A DNA stretch of 64,000 bases from Streptomyces celluloflavus (GTDB taxonomy: Bacteria; Actinomycetota; Actinomycetes; Streptomycetales; Streptomycetaceae). Both the position numbers and the translations under genes were made by a program. The DNA lies in contig JOEL01000030.1 in assembly GCA_000720995.1 (NCBI GenBank), forward strand, positions 1-64,000. Direction: 5' to 3'. Below, in pieces: positions 10,713-20,482 of the stretch. A model generated the notes under the pieces. The model made no database searches. It saw only the letters and a program-made list of their open reading frames with translations, and was not told the origin of the DNA. Every line of letters begins with the position of its first letter. The stretch's first letter is position 1.

Positions 10713-11501
10713 ATGACCAACAGACACCGTTCCGCAACCGCGATCACCGCCCTGACCTGCGGCGCAGCCCTTCTCGGGGTGGTCGCCTGCACGGGCCTGG
10801 CCGCGGCGTCCGGCTCCGGCGGCGAGGGGGACCTCGCGGGCGAGTCGGCCCAGCAGATCTCCGACAACGCGCTCCACGAGCTGGTGACCGCCCAGTCCCT
10901 GCGGCTGCGCACCGAGAACACCGCCGACCCCACCAAGCTCGACCTCACCCTCGACCGGGCCGGCAACTGCGCGGGCACCATCAGCCGGGGGACGCTCGGC
11001 CGGATCGACCTCGTCAAGCGCGGCGACCAGGTGTGGATGAAGCCGGACGCCGCCTTCTGGAAGAGCCAGCTGCCCGGCAGCCGGGGCACCGCGGCCGCCG
11101 ACACGTTCAAGGACCGTTATCTGCACGGCACCACCGACGACCCGTTCCTCCAGCAGCTCTCCCGCGCCTGCGATCTCGCCGGGTTCCAGCGGCAGGCCGC
11201 GGTCCCCGAGCACCCGCCCGCCCCGGGCGCCACACCCGCCCCCGCCCTCACCAAGGGCGCGCCGACCGTCCAGGACGGCACCCGGGTCCTGCCCCTGACC
11301 AGGAAGAACGACGGCGCCACGCAGACCCTCTACGTCGCCATCGACGGCCCGCACTACCCCCGCAAACTCACCGCCGCCTCCGACCACGAGACCGGCACCA
11401 TCCTGCTGAGCGACTTCGGCCGGCCGGTCCCGGTCAAGATCCCGGCCCCCGGCGTCACCCTCGACATCTCGGCGCTGAACGAGCAGATGCAGGGCACCTG
11501 A
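10713..11501 (+). CDS. Probable lipoprotein, LolA/LppX-like
   Basis: A 262-residue predicted lipoprotein. A short basic N-terminus and hydrophobic stretch lead to the lipobox GVVAC (Cys 26). The mature part resembles the actinobacterial LppX/LprG-type beta-sandwich family: an N-terminal helix segment (AQQISDNALHELVTAQSLRL), then strands with RAGNCAGTISRG and KRGDQVWMKPDAAFW, then a Pro-rich insert and a C-terminal strand region. Members bind lipids or act as envelope sensors; no specific role can be assigned. ATG 10713 follows GGAGGTG. It is transcribed divergently from the betaine genes and ends at a hairpin shared with the sigma factor gene. Confidence 0.8.
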   Translation: MTNRHRSATAITALTCGAALLGVVACTGLAAASGSGGEGDLAGESAQQISDNALHELVTAQSLRLRTENTADPTKLDLTLDRAGNCAGTISRGTLGRIDLVKRGDQVWMKPDAAFWKSQLPGSRGTAAADTFKDRYLHGTTDDPFLQQLSRACDLAGFQRQAAVPEHPPAPGATPAPALTKGAPTVQDGTRVLPLTRKNDGATQTLYVAIDGPHYPRKLTAASDHETGTILLSDFGRPVPVKIPAPGVTLDISALNEQMQGT

Positions 11502-11513
11502 GCGCGCGGCGGG

Positions 11514-11535
11514 GCGGCGGGCCGCGGCCCGCCGC
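11514..11535. terminator. Bidirectional hairpin between convergent genes
   Basis: A 10-bp perfect inverted repeat (GCGGCGGGCC/GGCCCGCCGC) lies between the stop of the lipoprotein gene and the stop of the convergent sigma factor gene. Confidence 0.55.
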
Positions 11536-11550
11536 TCTTCCGTCCCCCTG

Positions 11551-12414
11551 TCAGGGCAGGTCGGAGAACCGCCGCACGCTGTCGTCCGGCCGGAAACGGG
11601 TGATCTCGAACCTGGCGATCCGGCCGTCCGCGATCGCGAAACGGAGGCAGGCCAGGGGGTGGCCGCCCGGCGCGATCACCGCCCCGGGACCGCCGTTGAC
11701 GAGCATCGGGACGCTCGCGTGGATCCGGTCGGCGAAGTACCTGGTCTCCTCGGCCACCTGCCGGGCGCCCAGCACCTCGGTGGCCGCACCTTCGCGCACG
11801 AGGCGGGGGTCGACCGTCCGCACCACCCCCGGCGCCATCAGCGCGACGAGGCGGTCGATGTCACCGCCCCGGGCCGCCGCGAGGAAGGCGTCCACGATCC
11901 TCGCGTGGCCGGCGGTCTCGCGGGGCTCGGCGCCGGGCGCCCCGAGCCGGAGCCGGGCGCGGCTGGCCAGTTTCTTCGCGTTCGCCGGTGCGGTGTCCAG
12001 CACGGTGGCGATCTGGTCGAACGGCACGGCGAACAGGTCGTGCAGCACATAGGCCACGCGCTGGGCCGGGGTGAGCCGGCCCAGCAGCACCAGGAGCGCG
12101 CGCGAGACATCCTCGCGGCGCAGGAACTCCTCGTCGGCGGCGAGCTCTGCGTCCGGGATGCTCTCGGCGAGCAGCGGGAGCTCACCGCGGCGGTCCCGGG
12201 CGCGCAGCTGGTCCAGGCAGAGCCGCGCGGTCACGGTGGTGAACCACCCCTCGGGGTTGTCGACCGCCGCCCAGTCGGCCGTCCGGGCGCGGATCCAGGT
12301 CGTCTGCACCGCGTCCTCCGCGTCGTGCAGGGAGCCCAGGATGCGGTGGGCGAGGGAGAGCAGCCGCGGTCGCGCGGCCTGAAAATCTTCGATCAGTTCC
12401 ACGTGGGTGGTCAC
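11551..12414 (-). CDS. ECF RNA polymerase sigma factor of the ECF41/SigJ group
   Basis: A 287-residue extracytoplasmic-function sigma factor. Region 2 begins RPRLLSLAHRILGSLHDAED with the core-binding and -10 segment DNPEGWFTTVTARLCLDQLR; region 4 contains LTPAQRVAYVLHDLFAVPFD then LDTAPANAKKLASRARLRL. The C-terminal third is a SnoaL/NTF2-like domain with the NGGPG motif (MLVNGGPGAVI, near residue 240), a hallmark of ECF41, where this domain replaces a separate anti-sigma factor. GTG 12414 (VTTHVELIEDF) begins the sigma fold; a longer upstream frame runs into the divergent promoter. ECF41 genes usually sit beside a carboxymuconolactone-decarboxylase, oxidoreductase or epimerase gene; none is here. 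Confidence 0.92.
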   Translation of the reverse strand: MTTHVELIEDFQAARPRLLSLAHRILGSLHDAEDAVQTTWIRARTADWAAVDNPEGWFTTVTARLCLDQLRARDRRGELPLLAESIPDAELAADEEFLRREDVSRALLVLLGRLTPAQRVAYVLHDLFAVPFDQIATVLDTAPANAKKLASRARLRLGAPGAEPRETAGHARIVDAFLAAARGGDIDRLVALMAPGVVRTVDPRLVREGAATEVLGARQVAEETRYFADRIHASVPMLVNGGPGAVIAPGGHPLACLRFAIADGRIARFEITRFRPDDSVRRFSDLP

Positions 12415-12489
12415 CTTTCGGGAGCGCGGGGCGTCAGGAGGGGCGGTCAACCACAGAACGACGCACTCGTGCACGTAGGAGCATCCGCC

Positions 12490-12786
12490 ATGAGCGTACA
12501 GATCGTCCGATTCCGCACCGAACCGGAACGTGTTCCCGAAGTCGAGGAGGCGGTGCGCCAACTCTTCGCGGCGGTCCACGACGCGGCGCCCGAGGGCATC
12601 GAGTACGGCGCCGCCCGGGTCGGGGACGGCGCCGAGTTCCTGCTCACCCTCCGGATTCCCGAGGGCGCCCCGAACCCGCTCCTGGCCGTCCCGGAGGCCG
12701 GCGCCTTCCGCGCCCGCATCGCCGAATGGGCCGGTGCGCCCGTCCCGCCCGCGACGCTGCACATGATCGGGCGGTACACCGGATGA
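12490..12786 (+). CDS. Small ABM-like (antibiotic biosynthesis monooxygenase fold) protein
   Basis: A 98-residue cytoplasmic protein starting MSVQIVRFRTEPERVPEVEE. The pattern of short strand, helix with regularly spaced hydrophobics (VEEAVRQLFAAVHD) and later strands (GAEFLLTLRIPEG) suggests a dimeric alpha/beta-barrel of the ABM type; this is fold recognition by eye. ATG 12490 has an AGGAG site. It is divergent from the ECF41 sigma gene and overlaps the DoxX-like gene by ATGA, so the two are coupled and are candidate targets of that sigma factor. Confidence 0.7.
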   Translation: MSVQIVRFRTEPERVPEVEEAVRQLFAAVHDAAPEGIEYGAARVGDGAEFLLTLRIPEGAPNPLLAVPEAGAFRARIAEWAGAPVPPATLHMIGRYTG

Positions 12787-13151
12787 CCGGCGTGATCCAG
12801 GGGACCATGGCCGTCATCGCCGTGCTGTGCGTCGTGGCCAACGTGTTCATCGTGGCCGCCGACCTGTCACGGGCGGAGTTCGTCCTGGCGAACTCCGCCG
12901 AAGTCGGCCTGCGGCCCGCCGCGCTGCCCTACCTCGCGACCCTCAAGGGCGCCGGTGCGGTGGGGCTGGTGGCCGGGTTCGCCGGACTGCCCCTCCTCGG
13001 GCTGGCGGCGGCCGTGGGACTGGTCGCGTTCTACATCGGCGCGGTCGTGGCGCACATACGGACCCGGGTCTTCCACAACATCTCCTTCCCGCTGGTCTTC
13101 CTGGTCCTGGCCGCGGGCGCCGTCAGCCACTTCGCGCTGGTCCTGAGCTGA
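12783..13151 (+). CDS. DoxX-like four-helix membrane protein
   Basis: A 122-residue integral membrane protein with four hydrophobic segments: VIQGTMAVIAVLCVVANVFI, the Gly-rich LKGAGAVGLVAGFAGLPLLG, LAAAVGLVAFYIGAVVAHIR and FPLVFLVLAAGAVSHFALVL. The size and the KGAGAVGL motif fit the DoxX-like family. Its ATG overlaps the stop of the ABM-like gene. Function is not known beyond possible links to redox or stress in related DoxX proteins. Confidence 0.8.
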   Translation: MTGVIQGTMAVIAVLCVVANVFIVAADLSRAEFVLANSAEVGLRPAALPYLATLKGAGAVGLVAGFAGLPLLGLAAAVGLVAFYIGAVVAHIRTRVFHNISFPLVFLVLAAGAVSHFALVLS

Positions 13152-13164
13152 CCTCTGCCCTGAC

Positions 13165-13220
13165 GGCGGGGACACCCGGGCGGGCCGCCGCCGTCGACGG
13201 CCCGGCCTGGTGTCCCCGCC
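13165..13220. terminator. Hairpin between convergent genes
   Basis: Arms GGCGGGGACACC (13165-13176) and GGTGTCCCCGCC (13209-13220) pair perfectly over 12 bp around a GC-rich interior. It lies between the stop of the DoxX-like gene and the stop of the convergent membrane protein gene. Confidence 0.55.
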
Positions 13221-13230
13221 GCCGTCCGCC

Positions 13231-14118
13231 TCACCCCGTCGGGGCGAAGGAGGTCAGGGCGATCCGCTGGGTCTCCACCTGCTGCGGCCAGTCGGTGGCC
13301 GGGCCGAGGACGAGCAGGGCGAACTGGCGGCCGTCGGCAGCCGTGAAGGCGCAGTCGGCCACCTGGACGCGCCGGCCCAGCCGATCGCTGTCGTACGCGT
13401 ACACCAACTGGTAGGCGTCCGGGGCCGGATAGCCGAGCGGTCCGAGGCTGACCTGTGCGTAGCCGGGGCTGCCGGAGAGCGATGCCGACGCCTGTGCCAG
13501 GGCCTGCCGCGGGGTGATGGCCGGTTCGGTGACCTCGAAGATCTGCACCAGGCCGTGGTCGTCCGGCGCGGTGTAGAAGACGCCGTCCTTGCGGACGCTG
13601 CGCCGCCAGCCCGTCGGCACCGCCGTGGTGAACCCCTTGTCGTCGTGGACGAGTTGATAGCCGTCCGGCACCCCGGTGGCGGACGGATCCGCGGAGCCGC
13701 CGGGGGACGAGGGGGCGGCGGACCCGGTGCGGCCACCGACGGCCGGAGTCGTGCCGTCGCCGCTCGGGGTGACCGGTGCGACGGCGACCGGCGGGCGGGC
13801 GGTGACGGGCGCGTCACCGCCGTGCCCCCAGAGCAGCCAGCCGCCGAACCCCGCCGCGAGCACGGCCACCACCCCGCCCGCGGCCAGCGCCGCCGTCCGC
13901 CGGGGTGTCGTCGGCCGGGGTGTCGTTCGCGGGGCCGCGGGCGGCGGCCCGGCGGACCCGGACGGAGAGCCGGTATCCGCCGGTGGCGGGCCGTCGGTCC
14001 ACCCGCCATCCGCCGGGCCGGGCGCGAACGGAGGGCGGGGCGGCGGCGCGGCGGGCCGCGGCGGGCCCGCCTGCCAGCTCTGCGTCTCGTCGTTCCAGTG
14101 CGCCCCGCCGCCCGTCAT
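13231..14118 (-). CDS. Single-pass membrane protein with C-terminal extracytoplasmic domain
   Basis: A 295-residue protein of unknown function. The first 80 or so residues are Pro/Gly/Thr-rich and start MTGGGAHWNDETQSWQAG. One transmembrane helix follows (ALAAGGVVAVLAAGFGGWLL), then a disordered linker, and an ordered domain from PDGYQLVHDDKGFTTAVPTG to the end, with GLVQIFEVTEPAITPRQALA and WPQQVETQRIALTSFAPTG. The overall plan matches actinobacterial membrane proteins placed downstream of signalling genes. It is the last gene of a tight minus-strand operon, two bases after the preceding stop. Confidence 0.75.
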   Translation of the reverse strand: MTGGGAHWNDETQSWQAGPPRPAAPPPRPPFAPGPADGGWTDGPPPADTGSPSGSAGPPPAAPRTTPRPTTPRRTAALAAGGVVAVLAAGFGGWLLWGHGGDAPVTARPPVAVAPVTPSGDGTTPAVGGRTGSAAPSSPGGSADPSATGVPDGYQLVHDDKGFTTAVPTGWRRSVRKDGVFYTAPDDHGLVQIFEVTEPAITPRQALAQASASLSGSPGYAQVSLGPLGYPAPDAYQLVYAYDSDRLGRRVQVADCAFTAADGRQFALLVLGPATDWPQQVETQRIALTSFAPTG

Positions 14119-14120
14119 CG

Positions 14121-14495
14121 TCAGCCTCCCACCAGCGCGGCGACCGCCTGGCCGACCGCCGCGCCGGACGCCAGCAGGCCCGCGACGGAACCGGCGTCGG
14201 CCAGCGCCGTGCGCAGCCGGGCCAGCCGGCCGGGGCCGGCCGCGCCGGTGTCCGCGATCTCCGTCTCGGTGCCGGCCAGTTCGGTGCTCAACGCGGCGAC
14301 CTGCGGACTCTGCACCACCCGGGCCAGATCGTCGCGCAGTTCGCGTACCGCGCGGAGCAGTTCCTCCTGTGCCGGGTCCGGTACGGGCGCGCCGCCGCCC
14401 TCGTGGTGCGTCACGGTGTTGTGGTCGCCGATGGCGAAGGCACCGTGCACACTGCCGATGTGGATGCCGTCGCCCCGTCCGTCAGCTGTCGCCAC
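14121..14495 (-). CDS. Small protein with N-terminal GDHN motif
   Basis: A 124-residue protein. Near the N-terminus is IHIGSVHGAFAIGDHNTVTH (residues 11-30), almost the same motif as at the C-terminus of the protein encoded just upstream. A central helical part follows (QEELLRAVRELRDDLARVVQ) with coiled-coil character, and then an Ala/Gly-rich hydrophobic end (SVAGLLASGAAVGQAVAALV) that may be a membrane helix. It overlaps the upstream gene by 14 bases. The function is unknown; the shared motif suggests the two products meet through it. Confidence 0.75.
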   Translation of the reverse strand: MATADGRGDGIHIGSVHGAFAIGDHNTVTHHEGGGAPVPDPAQEELLRAVRELRDDLARVVQSPQVAALSTELAGTETEIADTGAAGPGRLARLRTALADAGSVAGLLASGAAVGQAVAALVGG

Positions 14496-16086
14496 GCCTG
14501 GTCCTCCCCTTCGGCCCCGGCGATCCGGTGCCGCGCCGGTCGTTGTGGGTGATGGTGTTGTGGTCGCCGATGCCGACGGCCCCCTGTGCGGATTCGACGT
14601 AGACCCCGCCGTCGGCGACGTTGACGATCCGCTGCTCGAACTCCTCGGTGCGATAGCCCGCCTCCTGGAGGGCCGTCATCACCCCCGCCGCCACGCGGTG
14701 CTGGACGGTCCGCAGATAGCGCGCGACGTCCATTTCCTGGAAGAGCGATCCCTCACCGGCGGAGCCCAGTTCGCGTACGGAGCAGCCGGGGCCGTCGGGC
14801 AGCGCCGCCGCGTACCCGCCGTCGGCCAGCCGCCACACCGACCGCAGGCCCCGTACCAGCGTGGCCACCGCGCGCCCCAGGGCGCCGGGCGCACGGACCA
14901 GCGCCCAGACGGTCTTGCCGAACACATGGTGGTGCCGGTGCTCGTGGGCGAGCCGGTCGGCGTCCTGGAAGAGCTGCCGCAGCGGCCACAGCACATGCGG
15001 GGCGACCTCCAGCATGAGCATCCCGCCCTGGGTGTGCACCCGGACGAAGACCGTGGTCACGATCCCCTCCTGCCAGCCGCCGACCCGGATCCGCAGGAAG
15101 TGCCGCCGGGTCTCACCGCCCTCCTCCACCGCGGCGGCCCGGTGCGCCTCGAAGTCGGCCGGCGCGTACGGGGCGGCCTCGCGGGACGGCAGCCCGTCGG
15201 CAGGGAGGAAGACGCATTCGTCGATCTCCAGACCGCGCAGCCGGTCCCGTACCGCGGCCGCGGCCCGTGGTGAGCCGTGCGGTGCCGGTTCGCGCAGCGC
15301 GGCCACCAGCGGGACGATGCGCCGGAGGATGGCGGCGTTGTCCAGCGGTTCGGCCTCCCGGCCGTCCCCGGGCACCAGCTCCACCGGCAGGGACCAGGTC
15401 TTGTACGGGGTACCGGCACCGCAGAACGGGTCGGCGGCCCGGTACATCACCAGCGGCCCGTGCTGCTCGGTCCGCACCCGGTCCCGCAGCCGCCGGAAGC
15501 GGAGCCCCTCGGCCCGCTCCGCGGGGTCGGCCGCCACATCGGGGAACCGCTCCCTGGCCAGTTCGCCCGCCAACACCCGGGCGAACTGGCCCCGTTGCAG
15601 GCCGACCAGCACCGCCAGCGCCGGCAACAGCAGCAGGGTGATCCAGACGGCCGCCAGGGCGGAACCCTGGCCGGAACCGCCCGGGTACCCGAAGTCCGCA
15701 CCGCCGCCCAGGCCGCCCGCCGACGGAACGCCCGGCACCAGCGTGACCAGCCCCAGCCCGGCGCCGACGCCGCCCACCAGCGCGACCAGCAGAAACACCA
15801 GATACGCGAGCAGCGTCAGCCGCCCGTACCAGCGCAGGAGGAAGGCGAGGGTGCCGGCGATCCACAGCGGGATCGGCGCCCGGCGGACGATGCGGGCGAG
15901 TCCGATCAGCACGACGGGGAGCACATAGGAGAGCGTGAGGCCCGAGGACAGCGGGACGGTCACAACGCAGAGCGCCAACATGGCGGCGGCCCAGCCCAGT
16001 TGGAGCCGCCGGGCGCGCAGGGCGTGCGCCAGCACCCGGGCCGCGTCGATGCCCAGGGACGGCGCGGCGAACCGTTCGGCGTGCAC
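14482..16086 (-). CDS. Multi-pass membrane protein with C-terminal GDHN motif
   Basis: A protein of at least 534 residues and unknown function. Hydrophobic helices lie in two blocks: residues about 30-120 (LGWAAAMLALCVVTVPLSSG, LAYLVFLLVALVGGVGAGLG) and one near 160 (VWITLLLLPALAVLVGL). A long soluble region follows and ends in GVYVESAQGAVGIGDHNTIT (GDHN at 507-510). GTG 16086 is the first conventional start, but the frame stays open upstream and reads ASETTRLLCAGTYLDDGFRD directly before it, which looks like real protein. The true start may be a CTG at 16263, or a frameshift hides it. It heads a three-gene operon running to 13231. Confidence 0.7.
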   Translation of the reverse strand: MHAERFAAPSLGIDAARVLAHALRARRLQLGWAAAMLALCVVTVPLSSGLTLSYVLPVVLIGLARIVRRAPIPLWIAGTLAFLLRWYGRLTLLAYLVFLLVALVGGVGAGLGLVTLVPGVPSAGGLGGGADFGYPGGSGQGSALAAVWITLLLLPALAVLVGLQRGQFARVLAGELARERFPDVAADPAERAEGLRFRRLRDRVRTEQHGPLVMYRAADPFCGAGTPYKTWSLPVELVPGDGREAEPLDNAAILRRIVPLVAALREPAPHGSPRAAAAVRDRLRGLEIDECVFLPADGLPSREAAPYAPADFEAHRAAAVEEGGETRRHFLRIRVGGWQEGIVTTVFVRVHTQGGMLMLEVAPHVLWPLRQLFQDADRLAHEHRHHHVFGKTVWALVRAPGALGRAVATLVRGLRSVWRLADGGYAAALPDGPGCSVRELGSAGEGSLFQEMDVARYLRTVQHRVAAGVMTALQEAGYRTEEFEQRIVNVADGGVYVESAQGAVGIGDHNTITHNDRRGTGSPGPKGRTRRGDS

Positions 16087-16297
16087 ATACAGCTCGTCGA
16101 TGACCGCGTCGCGGAACCCGTCGTCCAGGTAGGTGCCGGCGCACAGCAGCCGGGTGGTCTCACTGGCCCAAGGTGGTGTCGTGGCCGGCTGCCCGGGAGC
16201 CGGGGGCGGGGCGGGCGGCGGCGGGGGCGCCCGGTGGCTGGAGCCGGGCGGAGACCGGGTCAGGGATCCGGCAGCCGGCTCAGGTGGTTCGGACGGC

Positions 16298-17796
<1,499 letters not shown>

Positions 17797-18831
17797 TCAG
17801 GGGGTCGCCGGGCTCTTCGCCGCTGCGGGCTGCGCACAGTGCCGCAGGCCCGCGGCCGTCGTGCGGCAGGCCGTCACCTTGGCCGGGTCGCCCGACACCG
17901 TGACCATCGGGGTGTAGCCGTCGCCGCCCTGCCCGGTGCGGGCCGTGGCGCTGTGGCCGTCCGCGCCGACGGTGATCTGCTCACCCGGGGCCGCACCGGT
18001 GACCCGCGCCCAGGCCGCGGCGCAGACCTTGCTGTAGCGGACCTCGATCCGCATGGCGCCCGCCGCGCCCCGGGACGGGCTGACGGCGTTCTGCCCGCTG
18101 CACCCCATCCGGTTCGGGTCCTTGCCCGCGCAGTCGGCGCCGGTGCACCGCACTCCGGCGGGCAGCGCCGGCGGCGCGCTCGGCGGCGGCGACTGGGGGG
18201 CCGACGCCGCCGGCGCGGTCGCGGCCGCCGCCTTCTTGCCCCCGCCGCCGCTCGGGTTCAGCGCCAGCAGCAGCAGACCGACGGCGACCAGCAGCACCCC
18301 GGCCGCACCGGCGACCCACACGGTCATCCGCTCCCGGCGCAGCTGCCGACGGAGCTGCCGGGCCCCCGGGTCCGCGGTCCGCCCGGCGGGCGGGGGCGAC
18401 GAGGCTGGCGGAGGGGACGAAGGGGACACAGTCGAAGGCGGCGACGGAGGCTCGGACGGGGAGGCTGCGGGCACCCGGTCCGGATCGGGGGCGTACTCCC
18501 CCAGCGCGAACCGCGCCTGCGCCACCTGTATCGACTCCATGGTGGCGTCGCGCCGCATCTCCGACCGGCTCCAGGCGCGCTCGGCCAGCTCCCACAGGGT
18601 CAGCAGATGCCCGGCGTCCGCGCCGGTCACCTCGGCCAGCGCGAGCACGGCACCCTGCGGTGCCAGCAGGCGGCCGTGGAGATAGCGCTCCCACGAGGTC
18701 TTGCTGTAGCCCGTACGGTCCGCCACGGCGGCCGGGCTCAGGCCACTGTGCTCCACGAGTCTGCGCAGCTGACCGGTGAACTCCCGCACCTGCGGGTCGA
18801 GTTCCTCCGGTAGCTCCTTCCAGCGAGGCAT
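17797..18831 (-). CDS. Helix-turn-helix membrane protein with C-terminal DUF2690 domain
   Basis: A 344-residue protein. The N-terminal XRE-type helix-turn-helix (about 15-75) reads FTGQLRRLVEHSGLSPAAVA then DRTGYSKTSWERYLHGRLLA. After a Pro/Ser-rich linker there is one transmembrane helix (MTVWVAGAAGVLLVAVGLLL, about 168-190), another linker, and a DUF2690 domain with four Cys (GVRCTGADCAGKDP, KVCAAAWARV, VTACRTTAAGLRHC), probably outside the cell. This DNA-binding/membrane/extracytoplasmic layout is common in streptomycetes and suggests signal-linked regulation, but no ligand or target is known. ATG 18831 has a GGGGGAGG site. The roughly 280 bases upstream hold no gene. Confidence 0.88.
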   Translation of the reverse strand: MPRWKELPEELDPQVREFTGQLRRLVEHSGLSPAAVADRTGYSKTSWERYLHGRLLAPQGAVLALAEVTGADAGHLLTLWELAERAWSRSEMRRDATMESIQVAQARFALGEYAPDPDRVPAASPSEPPSPPSTVSPSSPPPASSPPPAGRTADPGARQLRRQLRRERMTVWVAGAAGVLLVAVGLLLLALNPSGGGGKKAAAATAPAASAPQSPPPSAPPALPAGVRCTGADCAGKDPNRMGCSGQNAVSPSRGAAGAMRIEVRYSKVCAAAWARVTGAAPGEQITVGADGHSATARTGQGGDGYTPMVTVSGDPAKVTACRTTAAGLRHCAQPAAAKSPATP

Positions 18832-19112
18832 TGCCTCCCCCAATCCCCCCGTATCCCTGCATCCGCGCCCCTGCGCCGACGTACCCGATTCCGCTGCCCG
18901 AAACAGCCCTGCCCTCGCCGCTACACCAGTCACCCGCCCACCGTTGTCACTCCCGCACTCCGGTGCCCGCGCACCTCTGTTCCCAGCAGTCTGGCACCCC
19001 CGCCGACGCGCGACGACCGCCGTACGCCCCGGACCGGCGTCCGCTCGCGAAGCGGCCCCCCACCCGTGCGCCGCGCACGGACGGAGGGCGGACCGCGGCG
19101 GCGGCCGGCGGA

Positions 19113-20330
19113 TCAGGCGGCCATCGCCTTCTTCAGGTTGGCGTCCAGCACGTCCAGGAACTGCTCCGTGGTCAGCCACGGGGCGTGCTTGGAGATCAGC
19201 AGCGCCAGGTCCTTCGTCATCCGGCCGCTCTCGACGGTCTCGACGCAGACCCGCTCCAGGGTCTGTGCGAACCGAGTGACCTCGGGGGTGCCGTCCAGCT
19301 TGCCGCGGTGCGCGAGGGCGCGGGTCCAGGCGAAGATCGAGGCGAGCGGGTTGGTGGAGGTCTGCTCGCCCCGCTGGTGCCGGCGGTAGTGGCGGGTGAC
19401 CGTGCCGTGCGCGGCCTCGGCCTCGACGGTCCGGCCGTCGGGCGACATGAGGACCGAGGTCATCAGGCCGAGCGAGCCGAAGCCCTGCGCGACGATGTCC
19501 GACTGGACGTCACCGTCGTAGTTCTTGCAGGCCCAGACGTAGCCGCCGTCCCACTTGAGCGCCGAGGCGACCATGTCGTCGATCAGGCGGTGCTCGTAGG
19601 TCAGGCCCCTGGCGTCGAAGTCGTCCTTGAACTCGGCGTCGAAGACCTCCTGGAAGAGGTCCTTGAAGCGGCCGTCGTACTTCTTGAGGATCGTGTTCTT
19701 CGTGGACAGGTAGACCGGGTATCCGCGGGCCAGGCCGTACCGGAACGAGGCGCGCGCGAAGTCGCGGATCGACTCGTCGTGGTTGTACATGGCCAGCGCG
19801 ACACCGGAGCCGGGGAACTCGTGGACCTCCAGCTCGATCGGCTCGGTGCCGTCCTTCGGCGTGAAGGTCAGGGTGAGGGTGCCCGCGCCGGGGACCGTCA
19901 GGTCGGTGGCGCGGTACTGGTCGCCGAAGGCGTGCCGGCCGACGACGATCGGCTTGGTCCAGCCCGGGATCAGGCGCGGCACGTTCTCCATGAGGATCGG
20001 CTCGCGGAAGATCACGCCGCCGAGGATGTTGCGGATGGTGCCGTTCGGCGAGCGGTACATCGCCTTGAGGTTGAACTCCTCGACCCGCGCCTCGTCCGGT
20101 GTGATGGTGGCGCACTTCACGCCGACGCCGTGCTCCTTGATGGCGTGGGCGGCGTCGACCGTCACCTGGTCGCGGGTCTCGTCACGGTGCTCGATCCCGA
20201 GGTCGAAGTACCTCAGGTCGATGTCGAGGTACGGGAGGATCAGCTTGTTCTTGATGGCGGACCAGATGATGCGGGTCATCTCGTCGCCGTCGAGCTCGAC
20301 GACGGGGTTGGCTACCTTGATCTTGGCCAT
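19113..20330 (-). CDS. icd: NADP-dependent isocitrate dehydrogenase, homodimeric eukaryote-like type
   Basis: A 405-residue isocitrate dehydrogenase that oxidises isocitrate to 2-oxoglutarate with release of CO2. It begins [20 protein letters not shown], has the substrate-binding serine region [20 protein letters not shown], the metal-binding segment [20 protein letters not shown], and the cofactor region [13 protein letters not shown], which specifies NADP in this class. Length and motifs place it with the roughly 400-residue eukaryote-like enzymes. ATG 20330 is chosen at the family start; a frame extension upstream is unlikely. Its upstream region carries the same palindrome as mdh. Confidence 0.97.
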   Translation of the reverse strand: MAKIKVANPVVELDGDEMTRIIWSAIKNKLILPYLDIDLRYFDLGIEHRDETRDQVTVDAAHAIKEHGVGVKCATITPDEARVEEFNLKAMYRSPNGTIRNILGGVIFREPILMENVPRLIPGWTKPIVVGRHAFGDQYRATDLTVPGAGTLTLTFTPKDGTEPIELEVHEFPGSGVALAMYNHDESIRDFARASFRYGLARGYPVYLSTKNTILKKYDGRFKDLFQEVFDAEFKDDFDARGLTYEHRLIDDMVASALKWDGGYVWACKNYDGDVQSDIVAQGFGSLGLMTSVLMSPDGRTVEAEAAHGTVTRHYRRHQRGEQTSTNPLASIFAWTRALAHRGKLDGTPEVTRFAQTLERVCVETVESGRMTKDLALLISKHAPWLTTEQFLDVLDANLKKAMAA

Positions 20331-20424
20331 GAGGTGGCACGTCCCTCTCGCGTGTGGGGACACCCCCCGGACGGCGTCGGCGGGAGATCGGCGGCATCCG
20401 GTGCGGTGTTCTTCAGCCTCGATT

Positions 20425-20442
20425 TATCTCGTCATCAAGATA
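20425..20442. promoter_or_regulatory. Palindromic operator-like element upstream of icd
   Basis: TATCTCG-TCAT-CAAGATA is an 18-bp imperfect palindrome (one mismatched pair) 95-112 bases upstream of the icd start. On the other strand it reads TATCTTG-N4-CGAGATA, matching the element at 17371-17390 upstream of mdh in core and in distance from the start. Confidence 0.55.
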
Positions 20443-20482
20443 CTCGACGTCGTGATTCCTGGACAGTCCCCACACGGCGCGG

